Part shown: piece by piece, positions 49,940 to 58,351 of the stretch
How positions within the stretch are numbered: position 1 is the stretch's first letter
Layout of the letters: each line of letters starts with the position of its first letter
Assembly: GCF_022750545.1 (NCBI RefSeq)
Contig: NZ_PUIC01000001.1
Coordinates: forward strand, 620,001-684,000
Source: Caulobacter sp. CCUG 60055
Lineage (GTDB): Bacteria > Pseudomonadota > Alphaproteobacteria > Caulobacterales > Caulobacteraceae
Reading direction: 5' to 3'
DNA: 64,000 bases
Notes under the pieces: model-generated
The model's input: only the letters and a program-made list of their open reading frames with translations
What the model was told of the DNA's origin: nothing
The model's database searches: none
Position numbers and translations under genes: made by a program

Positions 49940-50851
49940 TCACCGCATTGGCGGCGCTTCCTTTGGCTCCGCCAATTCGTCCGCCAAGGCCTCCGCCAGC
50001 AGGGGCGCCAGCGGCGCGACGGCGGTGGGGTGGAGGACGGAATCGCTGGAGATGAAACGTCGGACCCCGGCGGCGCGCAGCCGATCGACGGCATCCATGG
50101 CCAACAGCGCGTGAGTGACCGCGACCTCGACGCTCGCGGCTCCGGCATTGATCAGCAGGCGCGCGGCGGTCAGAAGGGTCGCCCCGCTGGAACAGACGTC
50201 GTCGGCGAGAAGGACCCTTTGGCCGGCCACCGAGCCCATATCCGCCGATGGTCGCAACATCACGACGTCGTCGCCGCGGCGGATCTTGTCGAAGGCCAGC
50301 AGCTTGGTCCCGAGCCGCTCGGCGAGCGGCCGCGCCCAGTTCACCGATTCCGCGTCGGGACCGACCACTAGATCGACCCTGTCCGCTCCGACCGCCGCAG
50401 CCAGGACGCCGGTGGCGGACAAGGTCGTAGTCTCGGCCGTCCCAAAGACCTCGCCCAGGCCGTGGGTGCGATGGAGATGCGGATCGACGGCGACGATGCG
50501 GTCGAAACGTTGGCCGAGCAGGGCGCCGACGACATCGCGGCTCAGCGGCTCACCGGGTGCGAACACCGCGTCCTGACGCATATAGCAGAGATAGGGAGAC
50601 ACCAGCACGAGCCGACCCGCGCCGCTGCGTCGCCATGCGTCCGCCGACAGCATCAAGGCCAGCAGTTTCTCGGTCGGGCGGTCGAGGCTGCAATAGATGA
50701 TCACCGTCCTGGCCGGTGAGACCCGCGGCAGCAATTCCCCGTCGGGAAAGCGGTGAAGGTCGATGATTTCGAACGGGACGCCCAATCGCGTGGCCAGAGC
50801 CTGGGCGACGCCGGCCTGGTCAGCGAAAGCCTGAACGCTGACGGGCCTCAT
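49940..50851 (-). CDS. Ribose-phosphate pyrophosphokinase (PRPP synthetase) homologue
   Basis: A 303-residue protein with two phosphoribosyl-transferase-like halves: FPDGELLPRV near the N-terminus, VSPYLCYMRQDAVFAPGEPL, VDPHLHRTHGL, VVGPDAESVNWA and the PRPP-binding loop VLLADDVCSSGATLLTAARL near residue 210. It is shorter and more divergent than the housekeeping Prs (about 315 aa). The start overlaps the stop of the AMP-phosphorylase-type gene (ATGA), so the two work together: one may release ribose-1,5-bisphosphate or a ribose-phosphate that the other handles. The direction of this chemistry is unknown. Confidence 0.87.
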   Translation of the reverse strand: MRPVSVQAFADQAGVAQALATRLGVPFEIIDLHRFPDGELLPRVSPARTVIIYCSLDRPTEKLLALMLSADAWRRSGAGRLVLVSPYLCYMRQDAVFAPGEPLSRDVVGALLGQRFDRIVAVDPHLHRTHGLGEVFGTAETTTLSATGVLAAAVGADRVDLVVGPDAESVNWARPLAERLGTKLLAFDKIRRGDDVVMLRPSADMGSVAGQRVLLADDVCSSGATLLTAARLLINAGAASVEVAVTHALLAMDAVDRLRAAGVRRFISSDSVLHPTAVAPLAPLLAEALADELAEPKEAPPMR

Positions 50852-52377
50852 GTCCGCGCCAGGCGAAAGCCGCTGTCCTCTTCGGCCGCCTCGCGGGCGA
50901 AACCGAAGTCCGCCGGATCGACGCCATAGATGCGGAACAGCGGATCGCCCGCCCGGACAGGATCGCCGGCGCCCCTCAACAGCTCGACGCCCGCGCCAGG
51001 ATCGGTCGGCGCGCCGCTGAGGCGGGCTATCGTGGCGATGCGCCGACAGTCGACGGCTTCGATCCAGCCGGAGGTGCGGGCGACGACCTCGTAACACAAG
51101 GAACCCAGTTCCCGCCGGATCGGCGAGGGCCCCTGCATCTCGATGATCTCGTCCATCTTCCGACGAGCAGCGCCGCTCTCCAGCAGTTCACGCGCCCGGG
51201 CTTCGCCTCGGCCGCCATCCAGGGCCGGGTCGAATTCCAGAACCCTCCCGGCCAAGCGGATCGCCTTTTCCCGTAACGCCGCCGGCGCCCCGCTGCGTCC
51301 TTCCAGGATCGCGGCGACGTCGCGGGCCTCGAGCACAGGCCCCACGCCGCGCCCGATCGGCTGAGAGCCGTCGGTGACCAAGATTTCAAGCGTGAGGCCA
51401 AGCCTGCCGCCGACATACTCGAAAAGCTTGCGCAGGCGCAGCGCCTGGCCGGCGTCCCGCACCTTGGCTGATGGCCCGACGGGAATGTCCAGCACGAGGT
51501 GGCTGGAGCCTGCGGCGGCTTTTTTCGACAGGATGGAAGCCGTCATTTGTTCCAGCGTGTCGATGGATAACGGACGTTCGACCGAGATCAGGACGTCATC
51601 GGCCGGCGACAGATCGACCCTGCCGCCCCAGACGATGCAGGCCCCGCAATGGTCGACCGTCCGGCGCATCTCGTCCTCGCTCAGATCAACCCGCGCGAAC
51701 ACCTCCATGGTATCGGCCGTGCCGGCCGGCGAAGTGATCGCGCGGGAGGAGGTCTTGGGGATCAGCAGGCCGTGCGCGGCGACGATCGGCGCCAAGATCA
51801 GGGATGTCCGATTGCCAGGAACGCCGCCGATACAGTGCTTGTCGACTACGAGGCTGCGCCCCCAGGAGAGCTGGCGGCCGGCGGCGATCATCGCGCGGGT
51901 GAGATCGAGGGTTTCATCGGGCGTCATGAAGCTGGCGCAGGCGACCAGGAACGCCGCCGTCTCCATGTCCGAATAGCGATGCGCGACCAGATCGGCGACG
52001 ATCTGGTCGAGGCGTGCGCCATCGAGCGTCTCGCCCCGCACCTTGTCGCGGATGGCGTCAAGGCTGAGCGGCGCCCGCGCCGGCGCCACGTGAACCGCCG
52101 CGCCGGCTTCGACGCCCAGGCGGCGAAAGGCTGGCTGGGTCAGGCCCGCCTCGTCATGATCGAGCAAGGCCGTGTCGTCGCAGATGATCAGCTTGGCCAG
52201 GATGAGGCGATCGCCGGAAGAAACCTCGACCTTGCGGGCCGCGGCCATCCGCTCGGGGCGCAAGGCCACACAGCGCCGCGACAGCAGTAGGACGTTCTCG
52301 TGCACCGTGTCGATCGCCAGGGCTTTCGCCCGCAGGGCGATCGCCGGCGCTGTCCCGCCAAGCTTCATCTCCAGCAT
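50848..52377 (-). CDS. AMP-phosphorylase-type (long thymidine phosphorylase family) enzyme
   Basis: A 509-residue member of the nucleoside/nucleotide phosphorylase family. It has the extra N-terminal domain of about 85 residues and the motif VVDKHCIGGVPGNRTSLILA then IPKTSSRAITSPAGTADTME, which are features of archaeal AMP phosphorylases; thymidine phosphorylases have VDKHSTGGVGD and a short N-terminus. It would convert a nucleoside monophosphate and phosphate to free base and ribose-1,5-bisphosphate. Thymidine phosphorylase activity cannot be excluded. It is co-translated with the PRPP synthetase homologue, with an uncertain start between 52377 and 52368. Confidence 0.85.
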   Translation of the reverse strand: MLEMKLGGTAPAIALRAKALAIDTVHENVLLLSRRCVALRPERMAAARKVEVSSGDRLILAKLIICDDTALLDHDEAGLTQPAFRRLGVEAGAAVHVAPARAPLSLDAIRDKVRGETLDGARLDQIVADLVAHRYSDMETAAFLVACASFMTPDETLDLTRAMIAAGRQLSWGRSLVVDKHCIGGVPGNRTSLILAPIVAAHGLLIPKTSSRAITSPAGTADTMEVFARVDLSEDEMRRTVDHCGACIVWGGRVDLSPADDVLISVERPLSIDTLEQMTASILSKKAAAGSSHLVLDIPVGPSAKVRDAGQALRLRKLFEYVGGRLGLTLEILVTDGSQPIGRGVGPVLEARDVAAILEGRSGAPAALREKAIRLAGRVLEFDPALDGGRGEARARELLESGAARRKMDEIIEMQGPSPIRRELGSLCYEVVARTSGWIEAVDCRRIATIARLSGAPTDPGAGVELLRGAGDPVRAGDPLFRIYGVDPADFGFAREAAEEDSGFRLART

Positions 52378-52637
52378 TGCGCAAGCGCCCGACGATCAAG
52401 CCCCGCGACATGTCCCGAGGGCGGCGGCGCAACGGCTCTTTCCCGTTCCGGCCAGTGGGTCGGACCAAGATGACCGTCGAACACCCGCAGCCCCCGCGGA
52501 CCACCGCTGGACAGCCAGCGCATTCGCCCCAGGCCGCTGAAGACGCCGCAGGCGACATCCCTTCCGGCGACCGGTTCCAGATATCCGGATGGTCTTTCGA
52601 CACCCGAAGCCGCGGCCTCGCAGGTTGGGATGCGCAT
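52365..52637 (-). CDS. Small hypothetical protein upstream of the phosphorylase gene
   Basis: A 90-residue frame of unknown function. It is included because ATG 52637 has a strong GGAGG at 5 nt spacing and the frame ends 13 bases inside the phosphorylase gene, so it would be the first gene of that operon. The composition (Gly, Arg, Pro rich) is not typical for a folded protein, and no family is recognised. It could instead be a leader whose translation couples to the phosphorylase gene. Apart from an isolated TTGATC half-site at 52735 I see no regulatory sequence here. Confidence 0.4.
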   Translation of the reverse strand: MRIPTCEAAASGVERPSGYLEPVAGRDVACGVFSGLGRMRWLSSGGPRGLRVFDGHLGPTHWPERERAVAPPPSGHVAGLDRRALAQCWR

Positions 52638-52732
52638 GTCATCCTCCGCTTCGCCCTTGGCTTTAAGCCTGCTCTCCTCACGCCGAAATTCGTGGAAGGT
52701 ACTTACGTGTTGCTACGGAGGCGGCGATACCA

Positions 52733-53015
52733 GCCTTGATCGGCAGGCCGGCGCAGTCGCCCCCCAGAGCCGGACGAAGAGCGCGATCGTCTCGTTGGCG
52801 ATGGTGAAGTCCCGCTCGAGCCGCTCGATCTGACGGGACATCCGGTCCAGCCGCCGTGTCACCGCCGCATCGCCGGTCTCGGCGCCGTCAGGCGACAGGT
52901 ACGCCGCGACGGCCGCGCGGACGATCTCCGACTTGGGCTAGCGCAGTCGTCGGGACGACTGGTCCAAGCCTCGCACGAGATCGCCAGGCAGAAAGACCTT
53001 GGTCTGGATTTTCAT
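52733..53015 (-). pseudogene. CopG-type regulator of a Trb conjugation module, with in-frame stop
   Basis: Read on the minus strand from ATG 53015 it starts MKIQTKVFLPGDLVRGLDQS, meets TAG at 52940-52938, and continues KSEIVRAAVAAYLSPDGAET then RRLDRMSRQIERLERDFTIA and NETIALFVRLWGA. This is the ribbon-helix-helix protein normally encoded between traG and trbB in Alphaproteobacterial Trb modules. The nonsense codon and the lost C-terminal end make it a pseudogene. With the trbB fragment at 35.8 kb it is the second remnant of a conjugative element. Confidence 0.75.
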
Positions 53016-53023
53016 CAGCCGAT

Positions 53024-53300
53024 CTACAGCTGGACGCCGTCATCTGGATCTATAACGGCCTGGCGCGCCCTGATCGGCCTTCGAGCCTCGCGAAAGGCCT
53101 CGGCGACAAGCCCCCACACGGTCCGGCGGGCGCGTCGCGCCAGCAGGCCAAGAGCGCGCGTCAGGCTCTGATCACGACCGGCCCCGCGCCAAAAATCCGC
53201 GGCCAGCGCCGCCGGCGCCATCTGATAGAAGACCGCATCCCCCTGCCCGTGAACAGGGCGTCGGCGCCAGTCTTTTCGAGCCAGCGCTCATCGTCCCGCC
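53024..53300 (-). pseudogene. Asparagine-synthase-like (possibly lasso-peptide cyclase) C-terminal remnant
   Basis: On the minus strand ERWLEKTGADALFTG is followed, after a small deletion that breaks the frame near 53245, by DAVFYQMAPAALAADFWRG and LARRARRTVWGLVAEAFREA. The pattern fits the end of asparagine-synthase-type ATPases (expected TGQGGD-AVF loop), as in lasso-peptide cyclases that are common in Caulobacteraceae. The rest of the gene and any lasso precursor are absent. The family call is tentative. Confidence 0.4.
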
Positions 53301-53334
53301 ATAGCCGGGATCGACGGCCAAGGGCGCGAGGCGG

Positions 53335-54342
53335 TCACTCCGCCGCGCCTTCCGTCACCACCAGCAAGACGACGCTGTCTTCGGTCAGCCCGTGCTCGAC
53401 GCGCAAGGCCGGCTGTTCGGCGACCTCCAGCAGGCCGGCCAGGCCCGCGGCGCCGGACGCGGTGGAGGCCACGCCCGTCGCGTCGCCCAAGGCGCGCACC
53501 GCCGCCGCCAAGCGATCCTCGTCCACCAGCACCGAACCGACCCCCCGACGCCGCAGCACCTCCAGCGCCGGAGCCGAGGCGAGCCCGCAGGACAGCATCT
53601 CGGCCGAGGTGTGCAGGTCGCCGTCGATCTGCACCGGCCGCCCGGCCCGCAGGGCGGCGGCGACGCAGGCGGCGGCCCGGGGCTCGACGGCAAAGGTCCG
53701 TCGCGGCCCGCTCATGGTCTCGGCCAGGCTGTCGACCAGGGCGGCGGCCAGCCCGCCGACGCCGGCCTGCACATACAGGTGCGTCGGCGACGCGCCCGCT
53801 TCGCGAAGCTGGTCATAGAGCTCCCGCGCCAGGGCGGCGTAGCCGGCCATGACGTCATGTACCACCGGATCGGCCGGATCGGGGGCGGTGTCGGCGATCA
53901 GCACGCCCTCGCCGCGCGCGGCGAAGGCGGCGGCGGCCTCGACCGCGTCGTCATAGGTGCCCGCCACCCAGATGACCTCGCCGCCGAGCCCGCGGATGCG
54001 CTCGGCCCGCACCGCCGTGACCGTGTCCGGCAGGAAGACCGACGCCTTGGCCCCCGCCGACTGCGCCGCCGCCGTCACCGCGAGGCCATGGTTGCCGTCG
54101 CTGGCGCAGATCAGGTGGGCGGGCGCGCCGGCGGGGCGGCGCGCCAGGGCGAGCAGGCCGGCGAACATGCCGCCGAGTTGCTTGAAGTTGCCGAGCGGCC
54201 GGTCGGCCTCGATCTTCAGCAGGACGCGTCCGACACCCGTCCGCCGCGCCAGTTCGGGCGAGGCGATCAATCGCGTCGGTTGCAGGGTCTCCAGGAAATG
54301 GAAGGCGGTTTCGGCCAGGCCGGCGTCGGTCATGATGGTCAT
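53335..54342 (-). CDS. PLP-dependent lyase (threonine dehydratase / diaminopropionate ammonia-lyase-like)
   Basis: A 335-residue fold-type II PLP enzyme: cofactor lysine in DRPLGNFKQLGGMFA near residue 54, ICASDGNHGLAVTAAAQ (phosphate and substrate loop), YVQAGVGGLAAALVDS (glycine-rich PLP-phosphate loop), and SGAAGLAGLLEV near the end. The lysine context GNFKQLGG and the overall spacing are closest to diaminopropionate ammonia-lyase or DSD-like groups; the substrate is not certain. There is no regulatory ACT domain. It is divergent from nothing: the Lrp-type gene lies upstream on the same strand. It marks the right end of the accessory region. Confidence 0.8.
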   Translation of the reverse strand: MTIMTDAGLAETAFHFLETLQPTRLIASPELARRTGVGRVLLKIEADRPLGNFKQLGGMFAGLLALARRPAGAPAHLICASDGNHGLAVTAAAQSAGAKASVFLPDTVTAVRAERIRGLGGEVIWVAGTYDDAVEAAAAFAARGEGVLIADTAPDPADPVVHDVMAGYAALARELYDQLREAGASPTHLYVQAGVGGLAAALVDSLAETMSGPRRTFAVEPRAAACVAAALRAGRPVQIDGDLHTSAEMLSCGLASAPALEVLRRRGVGSVLVDEDRLAAAVRALGDATGVASTASGAAGLAGLLEVAEQPALRVEHGLTEDSVVLLVVTEGAAE

Positions 54343-54445
54343 GCCGCGAGGATGACGATCTTCGTGGACGCCGCGCCGCGAAGATCGGACGCCTACGCCT
54401 AAAACGTGCATCAGGCCGTATCAGAACGCCGAAAAAAGCCGACGC

Positions 54446-54922
54446 TCAATCGTCCTCGCTCAAGGGCACCGGAATCGTCAGCCCACGCTTGACGACGTTG
54501 AGCGCGACATTGGTCGTGAACCGGCGGACATTGGGGTTCTCGCTGACCAGCCGCGCCATCAAGGCGTCGTAGCTCTCGGTGTCTGGAACCGAGACCACCA
54601 GGATGAAATCGGCTTCGCCCGTCACGTAGAAGGCCTGCTGGACGTGCTCCTGCTCGGAAAGCCATTTGCGCAGTTGGGCCAATAATTCAGGGCGTTCGCG
54701 CTCGATCTGCAATGATACGATGAAGAAGGTCGGCCGCCCCACCTTGCGGGGATCGACCACCGCGATCTCGCGGGCGATCACCCCCTCCTCGCGCATTCGC
54801 CGCAGGCGGCGCTGGACCGCCGAGGCCGACAGCCCGATCTCGGCCGACAGGACCTCGGCCGTCCGCCCGGCGTCCTCCTGCATCAGGTTCAGGAGCCGCC
54901 GGTCAAGCTTGTCGAGCTGCAT
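54446..54922 (-). CDS. Lrp/AsnC-family transcriptional regulator
   Basis: A 158-residue regulator with an N-terminal helix-turn-helix (LDKLDRRLLNLMQEDAGRTA, LSASAVQRRLRRMREEGVI) and a C-terminal RAM/AsnC ligand domain (FYVTGEADFILVVSVPDTES). It is encoded upstream of and on the same strand as the PLP-enzyme gene, so it is the likely regulator of that amino acid catabolic gene. I chose ATG 54922, with GGTGAGAG upstream. Confidence 0.92.
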   Translation of the reverse strand: MQLDKLDRRLLNLMQEDAGRTAEVLSAEIGLSASAVQRRLRRMREEGVIAREIAVVDPRKVGRPTFFIVSLQIERERPELLAQLRKWLSEQEHVQQAFYVTGEADFILVVSVPDTESYDALMARLVSENPNVRRFTTNVALNVVKRGLTIPVPLSEDD

Positions 54923-55383
54923 TCTCTCACCCCGTATCGGCGCGCTTGCGCGGAAATCAAGCGCCATTCACCGCCACAACGCCGCCAAGCCTCGCATGCG
55001 GACGGATAATGTCCAACCGCCCGCCACGCCGCCTTCAGCCGAAACGCACGACCGCCTTCCACCACGGCTCGAAAGGCGCGCTTCCGGCCGGATCGCGTGA
55101 CATTGGCGGCGATCGAGGCTATCAGCGGCGGCGCGGGGCTCGCCTCCACGACGCGGCTGCGCCAAACGGCGCGGCGCGGAGAGCGACGGCGCCCACGCCG
55201 CCCGACCACATCAAAGCCTCCCCACAGGACGCGCACGCCGATCTGACCCTCGCCGCCCACGCGGCGCGCACGCCCATTACGCCCTCCCCTCGCCAACCTC
55301 CCGCACGTCCGCGCCCGAATGGCCGCCGGAACGTGTATTCTAGTTCCGTCGGCGTCCCCGCCGGGCCGCCGCAAAGGATTTCG
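54923..55383. other. Divergent intergenic region between lrp-type and DEAD-box genes
   Basis: About 460 bases that hold two divergent promoters. I see no gene with a ribosome site, no hairpin of note and no FNR-type box. Its length could allow a 5' leader for the helicase gene, as many cold-shock-type helicase mRNAs have, but no structure is evident by eye. Confidence 0.4.
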
Positions 55384-57135
55384 ATGCCCTTCCCCCTCAC
55401 CCACCCCGCCCTGGCCGAGGCCCTCGCCGCCCAGGGCTACGAAGAGCCGACGCCGGTCCAGGCCGCCGTGCTCGAGGAAGGCGCCGGCGACGTCGACCTC
55501 CTGGTCTCGGCCCAGACCGGCTCCGGCAAGACGGTCGCCTTCGGACTGGCCATGGCCTCCAGCCTGTTCGCCGGCGACGGACCGCTGACCCCGGCCGGCG
55601 CGCCCTCGGCGCTGATCATCGCCCCGACCCGCGAGCTGGCCCTGCAGGTCAACCGCGAACTGAGCTGGCTCTACGCCAAGGCCGAGGCGCGGGTCGTCTC
55701 GTGCGTCGGCGGCATGGACGCGCGTCGCGAACAGCGGCTGCTGGCCGCCGGCTGCCATATCGTCGTCGGCACGCCGGGCCGCCTGCGCGACCACCTGGAG
55801 CGCGGCCACCTCGACCTGTCGGACCTGTCGGTCATCGTGCTGGACGAAGCCGACGAGATGCTCGACCTCGGGTTCCGCGAGGACCTGGAGTTCATTCTCG
55901 ACGCCGCGCCTGAGGAACGGCGCACCCTGCTGTTCTCGGCGACCATCGACAAGGAGATCGCCGCCCTCGCCCGGCGGTTCCAGCGCGCCGCCCACCGCAT
56001 CGACACCACCCGGCGCAACGAGCCGCACGGCGACATCGACTATCAGGTCATCCGCGTGGCCCCGAACGAGATCGAGCACGCCGTCGTCAACGTGCTTCGC
56101 TATTTCGAGGCGCCCGGCGCCCTGGTGTTCTGCTCCACCCGCGAGGCGGTGCGCCACCTGCACAGCAACCTGCGCGAACGCGGCTTCGCCGTGGTCGGCC
56201 TGTCGGGCGAACTCAGCCAGCGCGAGCGCGCCGACGCGCTGCAGTCGCTTCGCGACGGCCGGGCGCGGGTCTGCGTCGCCACCGACGTGGCCGCGCGCGG
56301 GCTCGACCTGCCCGACCTCGGCCTGGTGATCCACGCCGACCTGCCGCAGAACAAGGCCACGCTGCTGCACCGCAGCGGCCGGACCGGCCGCGCCGGCCGC
56401 AAGGGCTCGTCGGTGCTGATCGCGCCCTACACCCGCCGCCGCAAAGCCGAACAGCTGCTGGCCGCCGCCCACATCCAGGCGGCGTGGAACGATCCGCCCA
56501 GCGCCGAATCCATCCGCGCCAAGGATCACGACCGCATGCTGCAGGACGCGACCTTGACCGACCCGCTGGGCGAGGACGAACTGGCCCAGGGCCGCCGCCT
56601 GCTGGAAAGCCGCTCCGCCGAGGAGATCGCCGGCGTGCTGGTGCGGCTCTACCGCGCCAAGCTGCCCGCGCCCGAAGAGCTGTTCCGCGAGGATCGCCCC
56701 CGCGACGGCGGCGCACGCGCGGCCGATCCCGACGCGCCTCGTCCGGCGCGGATGGGGGCCGACGAGGTGGTCTGGTTCCGTCTGAACGTCGGCCGTCGCA
56801 ACAACGCCGACCCCAAATGGCTGCTGCCGATGATCTGCCGCCTCGGCCACGTCACCAAGAAGGAGATCGGCCAGATCCGCATCTTCGACCGCGAGACCAA
56901 GTTCGGCGTCGCCCGCGAGGTCGAGGCCAAGTTCACCGCGGCGGCCAAGGCCTCCGCCGAGGACGACATCCGGCTGGAGCCGACCGCGCCGCCCGACGCC
57001 GACGGCATGTTCGAGCGTCCCGCCAAACCGTTCAAGGCCGCGCCGCGCAAGCCGGCCGGCCGGCCGAACGACCGGCCCGACGCGCGCCCGTCGTTCCGCG
57101 GCAAGCCGCGCAAGGCCAACCGCGAGCGCCGCTGA
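55384..57135 (+). CDS. DEAD-box ATP-dependent RNA helicase (DbpA/DeaD-like)
   Basis: A 583-residue helicase: Q motif PTPVQAAVL, motif I AQTGSGKT, Ia PTRELALQV, II DEAD (VIVLDEADEMLDLGF), III SAT, V ARGLDLPD, and VI HRSGRTGRAGRKG. After the two RecA domains (about 1-370) there is a DbpA-type RNA-binding domain (about 455-530, NVGRRNNADPKWLLPMICR and IGQIRIFDRETKFGVA) and a basic, Pro/Arg-rich tail. It unwinds structured RNA, probably in ribosome assembly or cold adaptation. ATG 55384 with AAGGA upstream was chosen over a far longer frame. Confidence 0.93.
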   Translation: MPFPLTHPALAEALAAQGYEEPTPVQAAVLEEGAGDVDLLVSAQTGSGKTVAFGLAMASSLFAGDGPLTPAGAPSALIIAPTRELALQVNRELSWLYAKAEARVVSCVGGMDARREQRLLAAGCHIVVGTPGRLRDHLERGHLDLSDLSVIVLDEADEMLDLGFREDLEFILDAAPEERRTLLFSATIDKEIAALARRFQRAAHRIDTTRRNEPHGDIDYQVIRVAPNEIEHAVVNVLRYFEAPGALVFCSTREAVRHLHSNLRERGFAVVGLSGELSQRERADALQSLRDGRARVCVATDVAARGLDLPDLGLVIHADLPQNKATLLHRSGRTGRAGRKGSSVLIAPYTRRRKAEQLLAAAHIQAAWNDPPSAESIRAKDHDRMLQDATLTDPLGEDELAQGRRLLESRSAEEIAGVLVRLYRAKLPAPEELFREDRPRDGGARAADPDAPRPARMGADEVVWFRLNVGRRNNADPKWLLPMICRLGHVTKKEIGQIRIFDRETKFGVAREVEAKFTAAAKASAEDDIRLEPTAPPDADGMFERPAKPFKAAPRKPAGRPNDRPDARPSFRGKPRKANRERR

Positions 57136-57145
57136 GCCCCGCCGC

Positions 57146-58324
57146 GTGGACGCCTTCGACGTCGTAGTGATCGGCGCCGGCGCCGCCGGCATGATGTGCG
57201 CCATCGAGGCGGGCAAGCGCGGCCGCTCGGTTCTGGTCCTCGACCATGCCGCCGCCGCCGGCGAGAAGATCCGCATCTCCGGCGGCGGACGCTGCAACTT
57301 CACCAACCTGCGCGCCACGCCCGCGAACTACATCTCGGGCAACCCCAGGTTCTGCATCTCGGCGCTGCGGCGCTACACCCAGCACGACTTCGTCGCCTGG
57401 GTCGAGCGCAGCGGCGTGGCCTATCACGAGAAGACGCTGGGGCAGCTGTTCTGCGACGGCTCGTCCCGCCAGATCGTCGACATGCTGCTGGGCGAGATGA
57501 CCCGGCGCGGGGTGAAGCTGCAACTGCGCGCCACGGCGACCGACGTGTCCAGGACCGACACCGGCTTCGAGCTGGCCGCCGGCGGCCGGCGGATCGCCTG
57601 CGCCTCGCTGGTGGTCGCCACCGGCGGCAAGTCGATCCCCAAGATGGGGGCCACCGGCTTCGGCTACGACCTCGCCGCGCGCTTCGGGCTCAAGGTGACG
57701 GAGACCCGTCCAGCCCTGGTCCCGCTGACGCTGGAGACCGGCGCCCTGGAGCGGCTGAAGCCCCTGGCGGGCGTCGCGGTCGACGCCCGGGCGGCCAGCG
57801 CCAGGACCGCCTTCGACGAGGCCATGCTGTTCACCCATCGCGGCCTCAGCGGCCCGGCCATCCTGCAGATCTCGTCCTACTGGCGCGAGGGCGAGGAGAT
57901 CATCGTGTCGATGGCGCCGGGCGTCGACGTGTTCGAGCGCCTGCGCGAGGCGCGGCGGGCCAACGGCAGACAGGCCGCCCAGACCGCGCTGGCGACCCTG
58001 CTGCCCAGGCGCCTGGCCCAGCTTCTGGCCGAGGAACACGGCGCGGCCGGCAATCTCGCCGACCTTCCCGACCGGACGCTGCGCGCCCTGGACCAGGCGG
58101 TGAACGCCTGGCGCTTCAAGCCGGTCGGCTCGGAGGGCTATCGCACGGCCGAGGTGACGCTGGGCGGCGTGGACACCGACGAGCTCGACTCGCGCACCAT
58201 GCAGGCGCGGCGCGCGCGCGGCCTCTATTTCATCGGCGAGGTGGTCGACGTCACGGGCTGGCTGGGCGGCTATAACTTCCAGTGGGCCTGGTCGTCGGGC
58301 TGGGCCGCCGGACAGGCGGTCTAG
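57146..58324 (+). CDS. FAD-dependent oxidoreductase, HI0933/BaiN family
   Basis: A 392-residue flavoprotein: FAD-binding VVIGAGAAGMMCAIEAGKRG, the family signature IRISGGGRCNFTN, the second motif VVATGGKSIPKMGATGFGYD and the ending YFIGEVVDVTGWLGGYNFQW then AWSSG. The family includes BaiN and proteins with roles in tRNA or bile-acid reductions, but most are uncharacterised. GTG start 10 bases after the helicase stop, so the genes are probably co-transcribed. Confidence 0.9.
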   Translation: MDAFDVVVIGAGAAGMMCAIEAGKRGRSVLVLDHAAAAGEKIRISGGGRCNFTNLRATPANYISGNPRFCISALRRYTQHDFVAWVERSGVAYHEKTLGQLFCDGSSRQIVDMLLGEMTRRGVKLQLRATATDVSRTDTGFELAAGGRRIACASLVVATGGKSIPKMGATGFGYDLAARFGLKVTETRPALVPLTLETGALERLKPLAGVAVDARAASARTAFDEAMLFTHRGLSGPAILQISSYWREGEEIIVSMAPGVDVFERLREARRANGRQAAQTALATLLPRRLAQLLAEEHGAAGNLADLPDRTLRALDQAVNAWRFKPVGSEGYRTAEVTLGGVDTDELDSRTMQARRARGLYFIGEVVDVTGWLGGYNFQWAWSSGWAAGQAV

Positions 58325-58351
58325 ACAAGCGGTCCCAGCCCCCCAGGGCGG

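Noticed and set aside
52735-52748. TTGATCGGC half-site upstream of the phosphorylase operon
   Set aside because: The second half-site is absent, so it does not qualify as an FNR/FixK box.
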